Positions 53,901 through 59,992 of a DNA stretch of 64,000 nucleotides are shown here, in pieces; position 1 is the first letter of the stretch, and each line of letters begins with the position of its first letter. Below the pieces are notes generated by a model. It saw nothing but the letters and a program-made list of their open reading frames with translations, was not told where the DNA came from and did not search any database. This DNA comes from JAXLWB01 sp046328715 (GTDB lineage: Bacteria; Chloroflexota; Anaerolineae; Caldilineales; Caldilineaceae): positions 124,001 through 188,000 of the forward strand of contig JAXLWB010000005.1 in NCBI GenBank assembly GCA_046328715.1. Direction: 5' to 3'. Both the position numbers and the translations under genes were made by a program.

Positions 53901-56605
53901 TCACCATCGTTATCGCGGTAGGAAATCCCTACCATCAAGATACGGTTTGTGCCTGTCGAACCAGAATCATACGAGAAGCTTTTGCTACTAGCGGTCTGTG
54001 CTGTCGTGGTAAAGGCTGCAGAGCCAACCACAGTAATGATACCTGCGCCCCCGCTGCCACCCAACAGCGTTGTGCTCATCGTGCTTGTATCCACGGTAGC
54101 GACGGGATCAAGGCGATCCAGCGCTTGGTTCGGGTCGCTCAAGTAGAGCACCTTGGTTTGTGAAGGCAGCGTGACCGAGGCGCTGTCTGTGCAGCTATCG
54201 CCATAGACTGGATCGGTGTAACTGGCATTGAGGGTGTCGCCTGCACTGGCCTTCAGTGTGCCATCGCCAATAGCCGCGCCTGAAGTGACAGAAGAGGAAA
54301 TGCTACCCGTGAAGATTCCAGTGTTTACTCCTGTTTCGGTCAGGTTGATTGTCTCTCGATCGCCGGTGGTTGGATTTTGTAGATCGACCGTGACAATTTC
54401 ACTGCTGCTGATATTTTTATTTTGATCAGCATCGTTTACTTTCAGATAGAGCGTGCCATTTTCCAAATAAGTTGCTACGGCAGTTCCGCCGCTGTTGACA
54501 AAATCCAACGTGCATTGGCTGATAGTGCCGAGATTCACCGGCGTTACCGACTGTGCAGTATAGACGTCACTGCCAATCGTGATCGTTACCATATTGATCA
54601 GGCTGGTATAGGTGGGCGGGAAGGCATTGGCCTTCATCTGGTAGGTCATTTCCGCTTTGCCGCCGACGATCAAGTTGCCAATATTGATTCCACCTTCGTC
54701 CAATGGAAAGGCCGAGGCCGGGGCTACGTTGTCGCTGATGCTGCCGCTATTGAGCTTCGTCGTATTGGTGACATAGGTTGTGTTGGATGGGGCAGTGTCA
54801 CTGACCACGGTGTTGAAAAGTGTCACGACACCCAGATTTTTTACGGTGATAGTATAGGCCAGGGTATCCGAAGGATCGGCCTTGCCATTGCTATTGTTGT
54901 CGATCAGAAGGGTTGCACTTTTTTCTACTACAGGCGCAGGCAACGGTGGGATCGTATAGCCAACATCCATGTATGGGTTACCCGCTGAGGCCTTGCTCGG
55001 GTCTTCGCCCCATGCGCCCGTGATCGTAACCCCATCAATTGTATAGATACGCATCCCGGTCTGGTTCTTATCCGGATCGTAAATCTGTTTCGACTCGAAG
55101 GCACTCAGTGGATAGGAAATATCGTACTTGGCACCGTTGGGCGCTGTGCTTGTGCCGGTAGCGGGATTGCCATCGTAATCGATGTAGATCGTGGTCGGTT
55201 TGACCGCTGTAATCCAGACTGGACTGCCATTCCCAGAGAGATCGGTAGTACCAGGAGCCCAACCCACAGCAAGCGCCGTGGTCAGCGAACTGTCGGGGAC
55301 TAAGGTATAACCCCAGTCGTAGGTTTGGCTTGCAGTTGCGGTGGAACTGTCCATTGCGCCAACAGCAATAAAGGTTGCACCGTTTGGCGTGTAAAAGTGA
55401 GCCCCTGAGAGTGACGGCATCGCAAAGCGGTACGTACCTTTGGCGGGAATACTAAAATTCCCTGTGCCTGCTTTGGTTTCATAATTGATGGTAATCGCAG
55501 TCGTTTGGCTGGTATTGTAAAGCCAGACTGTGGCCGGATAAGTTGCACTCGTCGTACCGACTGGCGTGTAGTAGCTGCTGCCTAGCTGGGAGAGTGGTGG
55601 AATATTGTACCAGCGTGACTCGTAAGTTGAGCCGATGTCACCCGTCAGCAGATCCACCTGCACCGCTTTGGTGCTAGTAATCCGTGCGTTGCTGGTGATG
55701 TCGCCCACCGTGGCCGAACTAACCTGGTACGATTGCCCCTGGCTAAGCGTCTGGGTAAGGTCGACTGTGCCGTTGCCATCCGTGTCGATCTGCACCTGGG
55801 TGTTATCGTTGGCAGCCATGACCATCAGCGAAACATACTCGAACATACTTGCTGATGTTGTGTTGAGATCTTCGCCAATCGGCAGACGAAAGTCCGTTCC
55901 CCAGCGAGTGGTATCCACAACCTCGATCGCATCCGCCAACACTGTGCCAGGAGCCAGCGCCCAGGCTGACTTGGTCATGGCTACGACTTTGCTAGAGCCG
56001 ATCTTGTCGCGCCCATCGTAGAGGATGGTTGCCGGGTTGCGTGGAATGGTGATGTCGTTTTCGAGTACGAGTACGGCACCGGCAGTCAATACATCATTGC
56101 TACATAAGGATGCAGGCTGTACCAATGGACAAGCGTTACCGTTGCTGGTATTGCCATCGCCCCAAATCTGGGTACCGCCGATGTTCCCAGCACTGTAGAG
56201 GTTGCTTGGATTGGTGATGTCACTTTCGTAGCCATTTTCCCATTGGTCGTAATAAATGATGGTGCCGCTCGAAGTCACGGAAAGCCCGACGACTCCATGC
56301 AAGGTAGCGCCTGTCAAACTGTAGATGTTGAGCAGTGAAGTGCGCACCTGGTCTTCAGGCATCGGGACAAAGAAGGTCTGCACCGCTACGGGATTAGCTG
56401 CAAAAACAGCAAAGGTCTGGCTTAGCAGCAGCCCTAAAAGTAGAAGCATCATCAACATGATGCTTTGCCATTTGGCTACGCCTTTTCGGCACTTCTGAGT
56501 GGAAGATAATGGATGAGAGAAGACTTCAATTTGGCTGAAAATTAATGAGGAGAATGATTTCTGTGTAATGTTACGTTGCATGGTGTTGAACAATTTACCT
56601 GACAT
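38987..56605 (-). CDS. Giant secreted SdrD_B-repeat surface protein (about 5,870 residues)
   Basis: The start at 56605 is supported by AGGAGA seven bases upstream. The product has an N-terminal region ending in a hydrophobic signal (about 50-70, LMMLLLLGLLLSQTFAVFA). A head (about 75-620) opens VQTFFVPMPEDQVRTS and contains IIYYDQWENGYE. Conserved DUF11-type domains follow. Thirty-two SdrD_B/Cna_B-like domains come next; each starts with a D-x-[ND]-x-[ND]-G-x-x-D-x-G-E loop, a calcium-binding form (DLNGNGVHDPGE). Domains 1-10 alternate two forms (GAVYDDLNGNG, GHVYNDLNGNG), two DUF11 domains interrupt after domain 11, and 12-32 are diverse. It ends KRLFLPLVQR. It probably forms a calcium-stiffened stalk or adhesin. 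Neither LPXTG nor a membrane anchor is present. Confidence 0.9.
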   Translation of the reverse strand: MSGKLFNTMQRNITQKSFSSLIFSQIEVFSHPLSSTQKCRKGVAKWQSIMLMMLLLLGLLLSQTFAVFAANPVAVQTFFVPMPEDQVRTSLLNIYSLTGATLHGVVGLSVTSSGTIIYYDQWENGYESDITNPSNLYSAGNIGGTQIWGDGNTSNGNACPLVQPASLCSNDVLTAGAVLVLENDITIPRNPATILYDGRDKIGSSKVVAMTKSAWALAPGTVLADAIEVVDTTRWGTDFRLPIGEDLNTTSASMFEYVSLMVMAANDNTQVQIDTDGNGTVDLTQTLSQGQSYQVSSATVGDITSNARITSTKAVQVDLLTGDIGSTYESRWYNIPPLSQLGSSYYTPVGTTSATYPATVWLYNTSQTTAITINYETKAGTGNFSIPAKGTYRFAMPSLSGAHFYTPNGATFIAVGAMDSSTATASQTYDWGYTLVPDSSLTTALAVGWAPGTTDLSGNGSPVWITAVKPTTIYIDYDGNPATGTSTAPNGAKYDISYPLSAFESKQIYDPDKNQTGMRIYTIDGVTITGAWGEDPSKASAGNPYMDVGYTIPPLPAPVVEKSATLLIDNNSNGKADPSDTLAYTITVKNLGVVTLFNTVVSDTAPSNTTYVTNTTKLNSGSISDNVAPASAFPLDEGGINIGNLIVGGKAEMTYQMKANAFPPTYTSLINMVTITIGSDVYTAQSVTPVNLGTISQCTLDFVNSGGTAVATYLENGTLYLKVNDADQNKNISSSEIVTVDLQNPTTGDRETINLTETGVNTGIFTGSISSSVTSGAAIGDGTLKASAGDTLNASYTDPVYGDSCTDSASVTLPSQTKVLYLSDPNQALDRLDPVATVDTSTMSTTLLGGSGGAGIITVVGSAAFTTTAQTASSKSFSYDSGSTGTNRILMVGISYRDNDGESVSTVTYAGQSMNPVGGAGYSTGGTPDGHIYIYSLLNPPTGSNTLAVTWNSALNQGAVIGAITYANVNQTVSTGSFITNSNTSATPVITVTSASNELVFGVVGGRTSSDYTAAGGGTLLWNARPFSGQTSGSGQSKAGASPNVTLSWTGSNSEWVAGGVSLKPAAATGVTSATFTQTLPMASNLVMPAGGLITVTQYISVTSGTPAAPVEMTATLKIGSSSFATLTTPALTSLGGGIYKLVWSGALASNTTVSTGQQVVLNVVTSEPGVNFYILYDSSTYPSQIQLPTTTVIDITSFGIYDAPYPGGTLLTGGSNGQTVYVRATVSDPFGATDITSATVALTDPTNVTTTVNLTSTYVVSSTGSSKTYEYAWNTSGVQGGYTVRITAYEGYEGITDSASTPFNLNFQDTGTPSKSEFTNGDNGPATNSYTPNSQICVRVTDIDQNTNPGLIETITAVISSSSGDSETVTLQETGPDTGVFTKCIPSNTTTNSAGTLLAPAGSTLTVRYVDPNDATDVSSATATVSSPSPALSLSKLSVDPSDGIAVVGETVRFDVVASNPGPTTLNTVVVTDTFPNSCLSYQSASLAPSTIVTQTLRWNNIGPITSGSSKSISLYFLVTAACSPATNSATASAIDANSLPVSTSPATATVATTRPGLSVSKTLLTPISGTAQLGDAVSFRITLTNTGSVTITNLPLSDNYSAGCLAYGSSSPAADNAASGVALWNNLGPLTPGSSKQIDVNFTVVGGCAPTTNFADVSAAVDQNGDAVPAAQGSANVTTVGGTISGAVYDDLNGNGVHDPGEPGIAGVLITLSNGTTATTSASGLYTITNLSVGTYTITETDPSGYTSTGDTQGANDNTISVTLNNSGVNGNDFLDTKPVTITGHVYNDLNGNGSFNGGEPGISSVVITLSTGITAATDANGVYTFTNVLPGTYTLTETNPSGYTSTGDVQGTNDDRITLTVTSGSNVTGQDFFDAQFANITGAVYDDLNGNGIHDPGEPGIPGVLITLSNGAVITTNSSGLYTLTVPVGSYTITETNPSGYTSTGDTQGANDNSISVTVGTGGSSSNNFLDAKPVTITGHVYNDLNGNGAFNSGEPGISSVVITLSTGITAATDANGVYTFTNVMPGTYTLTETNRSGYTSTGDVQGTNDDRIIVTVISGSNVTGQDFFDTQFANLTGGVYDDLNGNGVRDSGEPGISGVLITLSNGNTATTDASGLYTLTVPVGTYTMTETNPSGYTSTGDTQGANDDTITLTIGTGGSSSNNFVDARPVTITGHVYNDLNGNGSFNIGEPGISSVVITLSTGITAATDANGVYTFTNVLPGTYTLTETNPSGYTSTGDIQGTNDDRITLTVTSGVNVTGQDFFDAQFANITGAVYDDLNGNGVHDPGEPGISGVVILLSNGTTTTTNTSGLYTFTVPVGSYTLTETNPSGYTSTGDTQGANDNLISVTVGTGGSSNNNFLDARPVTITGHVYNDLNGNGAFNGGELGIANVVITLSTGITAATDANGVYTFTNVMPGTYTLTETNPSGYSSTGDVQGANDDRITLSVTSGNNVTGQDFFDTQFAGITGAVYEDLNGNGVHDPGEPGIAGVLILLSNGTTTTTNASGVYTFTNLTPGTYTITETNPSGYTSTGDTQGANDDVISVTLGTGGSSNNNFLDAQPVTIIGHVYQDLNGNGSFNSGEMGIPNVVLTLNNGATTSTDANGVYTFTVMPGTYTITETNPSGYTSTGDTQGGNDDRIIGLTVTSGATNSSNDFFDALPITIGDSVWLDLDQDGILDVGEPGLQGVTVTLQTPSGVLATTTDSNGHYTFTSVISGSYLITFTALPGYQFSPVYNSNTISTTGTITDSNANPATGATGTILLAAGVQNTSIDAGLILPVDLGVVKAVTPVTYTENSSTAVTYQFTVTNVGPGDVINALVTDTAPANITFNSWSCAVVTAGSGLVTNQCAVSSGSGNIANTVTLRSGAQARYTITATVSSGASTAVTNTVTTALPGSFVQSALSSQPNQATAVINPVRIADLSVVKAVTPAVYTAGGTSNVTYVITVTNHGPSDVSAAPVTDTVPANLTFTGWNCAIVTSGAGNVTNACASASGSGNIATNVTLRSGAQARFTVTATVDSAARNPITNTATVALPPGVIQDSTVRPDTGSATLQPARVLSLGSRVWYDANDNGTLDGGEPGIQGVVLQLLNSDSSPYLDNGQPVTATSDSNGYYTFTQLLPGNYRLQVINTNFANNAPLAGLHSSVDLPTSANADNNIDNDDNGVGNLSGVTTSGVFTITVGGEPINETDELTANANSNLTLDFGFYEPLSLGNRVWLDLDNDGQLDSGENGINSVVVNLYLDSNHDGLPDGGVVMSDTTSGGGYYFFDNLTQGGYQVEIAASNFNVGGALAGYYSSLPTALNPNIGGAGNLGIDNDDNGLNSFVSGAIRSASITLTVSSEPTGESDLGSDGSGLASDGSSNLSIDFGFFRPVQIGDRVWYDYDADGLQGVSGEPGVPGVQVKLFTISNTTALDIFGNPVGVQTTDSSGVYTFSNLQPGNYTLVFVTTTVPANYVVTQANAGDETLDSDADTVTGQTRATGFLSSGQQDGDLAMGIHAFVSVGGYAWFDYNHNGQQDAGVEASSGVSDVRVNLYYALTNQPVLDTNNQPVHTYSNNSGLYSFGQLLPGRYYVQFDLDTLPTGYTVTLQNVNSAIPAADLIDSDADPTTGNSDDTAYLLGNENPSNNQDMNLDLGIYGLVNVGGSAWIDADGDGVYEPTGNNPASSSDDEAKMPNIGVTLYQVGNANPISTTTTDSNGDYLFRDQIPGDYYVVFNLNSLPAGYVATVQDTPSDDQLDSDANRTTGQTASTGFLSNGDQNQSLDLGIYKPVVVDGRAWLDSNGNGVRDSNEVTGTANVTVTLYQVGNGTPLNTTHTNASGVYSFTNLPPGDYYVVFGTNSLPPGYQITTQNVPGDNTVDSDASSTTGQTESTGFLYSGQQPSSLDMGLWQPVKVGTYVWQDSNRNGIQDAGEVGANNVMVRLYQNGSNTALFTGTTASGHYTFSNLPPADYYVVFDLTTLPTNTVVSPPNANDPLSDTVDSDANLSTGQTAPTGLILSGGTNSTLAMGIMPLADIRIGDSVWHDINANGIQETGEGGIENVVVRLYQVGSNQVISSDVTDLNGQYLFDNLPPGNYYLVFDLTTLPAGYEVSPLHVNAPVSDTVNSDADPTSGQTQPTGTLNSNQQSLNLDMGIYQPAALGDSVWNDVNANGIHEAGENGIQNVLVKLYKDGVDTGLTRTTGPDGSYLFTDLVPGNYFVEVVVPSGYRISPQDVGNNNPLSDTVDSDIAPANGRSASTTLTSGKDERNTDAGLYIPLSLGSSIWFDVNNDSLRQASEVGLANVLIELYDAYNHLVMTTTSDANGFYLFNDLVAGDYTIVIPGSNFAAGKALYRLLSSSQTASDPNIGGPQNKGMDGDDNGIDSAQPLTDGIRSGTINLSVGGEPTGETPLGPKGNGYAADNGSNQTIDFAFYEPLSLGSQIWNDIDHDGIQDGSELGIEGVALSLYRDADHNGLPDGAAIATQVTISGGWYLFDNLAAGSYLVVIDAGNFLNSGVLSNTVSSKPTASDPNVGGSGNKGIVGDDNGLNLTNPMAEGIRSGSIDLYPSSESTGEPVGPQATGIADDDSSNLTVGFGFYEPLSLGNRVWVDSNNNGMRNNSKSGMDGVLVNLYQDANNDQAPDGGILLTDTTSNGGYYLFDDLQAGGYLVEIAQSNFSGDGKLVGYYSSLLSVTSANASDINDLNVDDDDDGIDSAQPAIVAVRSNTVQLSVSDEPINESDLESGVNSGSASDASANLTVDFGFFKPVLIGDKVWYDNDADGKQEALDGELGVPNVTVALFTSAGNPVTDIFGNPIAPTQTDASGHYTFTDLPPGDYYVQFNLATLPSGFVVTTSNAAGVSDTLDSDGSPLDGKTHNTGFLSSGTQEQSLALGIYQPLSVGNSVWADNNRDGIYQPGLGEPGVSGVVVTLYDNATGLPIPNPLNTSEPYTQVSDSNGHYLFTGLQPGDYYLVYDLATLPAGYAVTKPNQGNDDSLDSDVDPVSGKSDPTGMLTSGHVNLSIDLGVYTQVGVGDRVWYDDNHDGQQQPGEGGVPNIRVTLYSKATNAPAMDLSGNLLMTFTKSDGSYLFSNMAPGNYYAVFDLTTLPAGYQVTLPNVGSNLNDSDVDPVTGATSVYSLDNAQINLSVDMGIWKPISIGDRVWLDNNFNGLQDAGEPGLAHVSVSLLDAKGAQTGMTTQTDANGYYTFSNLLPGDYKLVFDLATLPAGYKPTTANVGSDDGKDSDADPNSGATPSTGFINSNQQVTNLDMGVIGPVSVGSLVWDDQDRNGIQDLGEPGVTSVQVSIFNADGTPAKDMNGNLVSSQLTNGSGHYSFTNLLPGSYYVQFDLTTLPATYQVTKPNMGANDTIDSDASPSNGQTGTTSFLTPGSSDATLAMGIHQPLGVRVGDSVWDDANGNGLQDAGESGVSGIVVELYVLDNNGLGVSTGFTQSTDIDGFYLFDELPPGEYYIVYHLDSLPAGYQVTAPNQGDDSRDSDVDPLTGQSSTTGPLASGSQNLTLDMGVYSAASIGDRVWSDVNGNGAQDAGEIGVANVVVTLYHADGTPTGFSTTTDSTGNFIFEQLAPGRYILEVTPPAGYAVSLPNLTSDDGLDSDFDPNTHRTPIITVNGGEINDTIDAGLYLLGAIGSTVWEDKNANGIRESNEPLLANITVKLHDSQGNLIATTQTNGDGHYGFTGLSAGDFTIEVVLPSNYAATKANQGSDDSLDSDILPGSLMTSIISLQAGESEFTWDAGLFHPAVLGNTIWIDRDANGLMDEDEPGVAGIVVELYEVVNGAQTLIMTTTTDIQGNYQFTNLPPGNYVLQVVAPPNSQFTQPDQSGGFNSDVDPATGQTPVITLGYGEVNLNVGAGILPPTADEGTDEPDAPKRLFLPLVQR
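48820..51560 (-). repeat. Tandem array of alternating SdrD_B domain pairs
   Basis: Within the giant gene about ten domains of roughly 295 bp follow each other, two types alternating, so the higher-order unit is about 590 bp. The marker CCGTTGCCGTTGAGATC recurs near 48852, 49156, 49453, 49747, 50045, 50340, 50635, 50927, 51226 and 51509, nearly unchanged. This is recent homogenised duplication; copy number probably varies between strains. Confidence 0.85.
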
Positions 56606-56976
56606 GCTTGTCTCCTGAATGCAATCTCTAAATTGAGAATTGCATCCCGTTGCTTGGATTGCCTGGAGGAGTACAGCGATCATTGGAATGGGCAACCACG
56701 TTTAGATAAAAATTAAGATAAATTTAAGTTAACAATATATTTTTGAAAGAATTTTATCTATCAATCACTAAATCGTTACTGAGACCGATTTCATTTTGAA
56801 ATTAAGGTGATTGCAAGTTTTTTGAAATCTTTTGTCAAAAGTAGCATGTTATAAATTTGTAAGTCTTACGAAAGCAATTTTTCGGGTAGGATATGATTTA
56901 GTAGATAGTAAATCAATCATAGCTCCGTACATTCAACGATGATTACCTATATTTTTTGAATGTTAAGGGATTCAAT
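56606..56976. other. A/T-rich divergent promoter region
   Basis: These 371 bp separate the divergent giant gene and subtilase gene. The sequence is much more A/T-rich than its surroundings (for example 56706-56880), as expected for a promoter region. TATAAA at 56848 and TATGAT at 56892 are possible -10 elements on the plus strand, but no convincing -35 pairs with either. No gene is present. Confidence 0.5.
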
Positions 56977-59943
56977 ATGAACCGTTCGTTGACTTATAAA
57001 TCGATTTACCCATACATGTTCTGCATGTTGACCTTGTTTGTGTTATTCCCAGGCATGGCGCGTAGTGGCATTGGACAAGAAACGGCTTTGCAACCGTATC
57101 TTGAAAAGTTGTTGCAGGAAGAGCCCACGGGCCGAGTGCGAGTAATTATCCAAACTACGGGTGATTTGCCTACGTTGGAAAGCCATATCATTGCTTTGGG
57201 TGGCAAAGTTGTGCGTAGATTAGAGATCATTCAAGGTCTCTCAGCCGAAATGCCTGCGACCGCTGCTCGCCTGCTTGCTTCTGACCGACAAGTGAAGGCA
57301 ATCTCCCTCGACCTCCCTGTTTTCGGGGCCAGCACAACCGATGGTAGCCAGACGAACACACGTGATGACTTCAATCAGACTGACTATCAAGGTGATACTG
57401 GTGGGAAGCCTTGGCTTGCTCCCTGGCAGGAGATTGGCGAAAGTGATGGCGCAAAGGTAGGAGATGTTGCCATTACTGATTTTTGGGGTGGTGCTTTGCA
57501 GGGCTTGCGTATCCAAAACGGCAGCAAGGGTGCTTTGCGTACAGTCAATCTGCAGGGCGCGACCGCTGCTACGCTGACCTTTGGTTATCGCCGCAAAGAT
57601 TTCAATGAGAGTGACGCCATCCAGGTTGAAGTCTCAGTCGATGACCGCGTCTCCTGGTCGAATCTGGCAACCTTGGCAGGCCCCAGCACAGATGTTGAAA
57701 TCCAGTTTGCTGAACTCGATCTCTCTGCTTATTTGGGCCAGCAGCCTGCAATTCGCTTTGTCAGTGCGAGTGAGATGAGCGACGACGCTCGTTTTTATCT
57801 CGACTTCGTCGATGTACAGTCGACATTTCCCGACGATTCGCCCTTTGCGGTCAAGAAGCTATTTCTACCGCTCGTCGCAGGGCAGAATGGTGCTGTTGCG
57901 GCAGGCAAATCGGCAATGGTTCAGACGGACCAAGTTTCCGCTGCGGCGACCTGTACCTATCGTTGTTTCGACTTGACCAAACTAGCTAGTAACTATGTGA
58001 AGGCAATTCGTGCTGACCAACTTTGGAATGTTTCACCGTACCTACGTGGAGATGGTGTGACTGTGGCGGTTGTGGATAGTGGGATCAGCAAACACCCGGA
58101 TCTCAATGATTATGATGGGGTGAGCCGGGTTATCACCCAAGTGAATTTTTCGGCACAAGCTTCGACACCGGATGATTATTACGGGCATGGGACTCATATC
58201 GCCGGAATTATTGGCGGGATCGGAACCCGTTCAGACAGTGCCTATATGGGTGTAGCCCCCGAGGCCAAACTGGTTGATGTGAAGGTCATCAACGACTACG
58301 GTTATGGTTCAACCTCGGATGTCGTGGCTGGACTGCAATGGGTTTATAACAATCGAGCGGTCTATAACATCAAGGTTGTCAATCTATCGCTCAATAGCAG
58401 TGCTCCAGAGATTTATTTGCTTAGCCCGTTGGATGCTGCAGCAGAAATTCTCTGGTTTAACAAAATCGTGGTGGTGGCCTCTTCGGGTAACAAAGGCAGT
58501 CAACATCTCTACGCACCCGGCAACGATCCCTTCGTGATCACGGTTGGCGCACTGGACGACAAAGGCACAGCCAGCTTAACTGACGATGTAGTGGCTTCTT
58601 TTTCAGCCTTTGGCGTGACGGAAAGCAACTTCTCGAAGCCGGATCTGTTGGCACCGGGTGCAAATGTCGTCAGTGTGTTGGCCAGCGATGACAGCAACTT
58701 GGCGCGCGACCATAGTGCCAACATTGTGCCCACGGCAACCGGCTATAACTACTTCAAGATGTCTGGCACATCAATGGCAGCGGCGGTCACCTCCGGGGCA
58801 GTTGCGCTTTTGCTTGAGGATGAACCAAACCTGACTCCTGATCAAGTCAAGAATCGGATCAAAACCACCTCACGCACTGTGAATAACTCTACCGCCTGCT
58901 CCACAGGCTCAGGCACCTTGGATATCTATGCCGCAGTCAACGGTACATCAACCGCCAGTGCCAATACTGGCCTTCGCGTCAGTCAACTGTTGGGCACGGG
59001 CACGAGCCTGCTGAACTGGAATAGTGTCAATTGGAACAGTGTCAATTGGAATAGCGTAAACTGGAACAGTGTTAACTGGAATAGTGTCAATTGGAACAGT
59101 TATTCCGGGAGTGTGGTGTGGGATAGTGGAATTTGGGATTGGCTTACACCAGTTCCGTCGAGTCAGAATTGTAGCGGTGTTACCTCTTATACCCTGGTAA
59201 ATGTAGCTACGAAGCAGGACGCCCAGTTGCTCTATCCTGGAGCCGTCGTTGATCTGCGTTCTATTGGAACAAACAATCTGAATGTGCGTGCCGACGTGGC
59301 AGGGGCAAATGATGGTGTGGATTTCGATCTTGATAATAGTACCTACACCTCTCGTGACAGTGCGACGCCCTATGCGCTGTTCGGTGACCTGTTTGGCCAG
59401 TATAAAAATGGTCAATTTGCAATGGGTGTGCATATCTTAAAAGGAACGCCCTACAAATCAGTACTCATCCTACTAGGGTCAACCGATGGTAACAATATGT
59501 CGGTCACCTTCCGCGTTGGCACGTCACTACAGGCCGTTCACAGCAGCAAATGCCTGGATGTGACCAATGCCTCCAAGTCTGATAATGTGGCATTGATCCA
59601 ATATAACTGCCATAGTCGCGCTAATCAGGTGTTTGAATTAAAAGCGGTGAGTGGCAAGACCAACACTTATAATCTGGTCAGCAGCAATAGCAACAAATGC
59701 ATTGAAGTTGCCAATGCCTCAACCGCAGACGGAGCAACAATCGTACAACGAAGCTGTTCAACTGCAACCAACCAGCAGTTTCAGTTGTTGGCAGTTTCGG
59801 GCAAAACCAATACCTATCAGGTGGTGGCAGTACACAGCAATAAGTGTCTGGATGTAAACGGCAGTTCACTCTCTGACGGCGCGGCTGCAATTCAGTCGAC
59901 TTGCAGCACTAGTACCAGTCAGCAATGGCGGCTTATGAAATAA
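56977..59943 (+). CDS. Secreted subtilisin-like (S8) protease with NWNSV repeats and ricin-type lectin domain
   Basis: The start at 56977 has AAGGGA six bases upstream. The 988-residue protein has a signal peptide, an I9-type propeptide (about 38-115, VRVIIQTTGDLPTLE), then a beta-sandwich (about 130-285) and KKLFLPLV (about 293-300). The protease carries Asp367 (AVVDSGI), His404 (GHGTHIAG) and Ser599 (GTSMAA), with Asn505 in SSGN. Six NWNSV copies follow (about 680-710), then a C-terminal ricin-B lectin (about 848-988) with three repeats ending in Q-x-F/W. It is divergent from the giant surface protein and may process or anchor to it (inference). Confidence 0.92.
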   Translation: MNRSLTYKSIYPYMFCMLTLFVLFPGMARSGIGQETALQPYLEKLLQEEPTGRVRVIIQTTGDLPTLESHIIALGGKVVRRLEIIQGLSAEMPATAARLLASDRQVKAISLDLPVFGASTTDGSQTNTRDDFNQTDYQGDTGGKPWLAPWQEIGESDGAKVGDVAITDFWGGALQGLRIQNGSKGALRTVNLQGATAATLTFGYRRKDFNESDAIQVEVSVDDRVSWSNLATLAGPSTDVEIQFAELDLSAYLGQQPAIRFVSASEMSDDARFYLDFVDVQSTFPDDSPFAVKKLFLPLVAGQNGAVAAGKSAMVQTDQVSAAATCTYRCFDLTKLASNYVKAIRADQLWNVSPYLRGDGVTVAVVDSGISKHPDLNDYDGVSRVITQVNFSAQASTPDDYYGHGTHIAGIIGGIGTRSDSAYMGVAPEAKLVDVKVINDYGYGSTSDVVAGLQWVYNNRAVYNIKVVNLSLNSSAPEIYLLSPLDAAAEILWFNKIVVVASSGNKGSQHLYAPGNDPFVITVGALDDKGTASLTDDVVASFSAFGVTESNFSKPDLLAPGANVVSVLASDDSNLARDHSANIVPTATGYNYFKMSGTSMAAAVTSGAVALLLEDEPNLTPDQVKNRIKTTSRTVNNSTACSTGSGTLDIYAAVNGTSTASANTGLRVSQLLGTGTSLLNWNSVNWNSVNWNSVNWNSVNWNSVNWNSYSGSVVWDSGIWDWLTPVPSSQNCSGVTSYTLVNVATKQDAQLLYPGAVVDLRSIGTNNLNVRADVAGANDGVDFDLDNSTYTSRDSATPYALFGDLFGQYKNGQFAMGVHILKGTPYKSVLILLGSTDGNNMSVTFRVGTSLQAVHSSKCLDVTNASKSDNVALIQYNCHSRANQVFELKAVSGKTNTYNLVSSNSNKCIEVANASTADGATIVQRSCSTATNQQFQLLAVSGKTNTYQVVAVHSNKCLDVNGSSLSDGAAAIQSTCSTSTSQQWRLMK
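59014..59103 (+). repeat. Six tandem 15-bp units encoding NWNSV
   Basis: AACTGGAATAGTGTC and close variants occur six times in frame (59014, 59029, 59044, 59059, 59074, 59089), giving NWNSV repeats with only silent changes apart from the last unit, which ends in Tyr. The Trp-rich strip probably forms a small beta-arcade or carbohydrate-facing surface. It lies just after the catalytic domain. Confidence 0.9.
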
Positions 59944-59992
59944 GCTGGCTTTACTGACAACTGGCATAGCGACGAGCATGGTGCATATTTCG

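Noticed and set aside
39122..55635. Many long plus-strand open frames opposite the giant gene (for example 50399-51721)
   Set aside because: They mirror the repeated codon structure of the giant gene, have no ribosome sites and encode low-complexity Val/Ala/Gly-rich shadows.
56956..56976. TTG start for the subtilase
   Set aside because: The ATG at 56977 has AAGGGA at good spacing; the extra seven residues add nothing to the signal peptide.
59014..59103. Possible minisatellite or CRISPR
   Set aside because: The 15-bp units are in frame with the protease and vary only at silent sites; there are no spacers.
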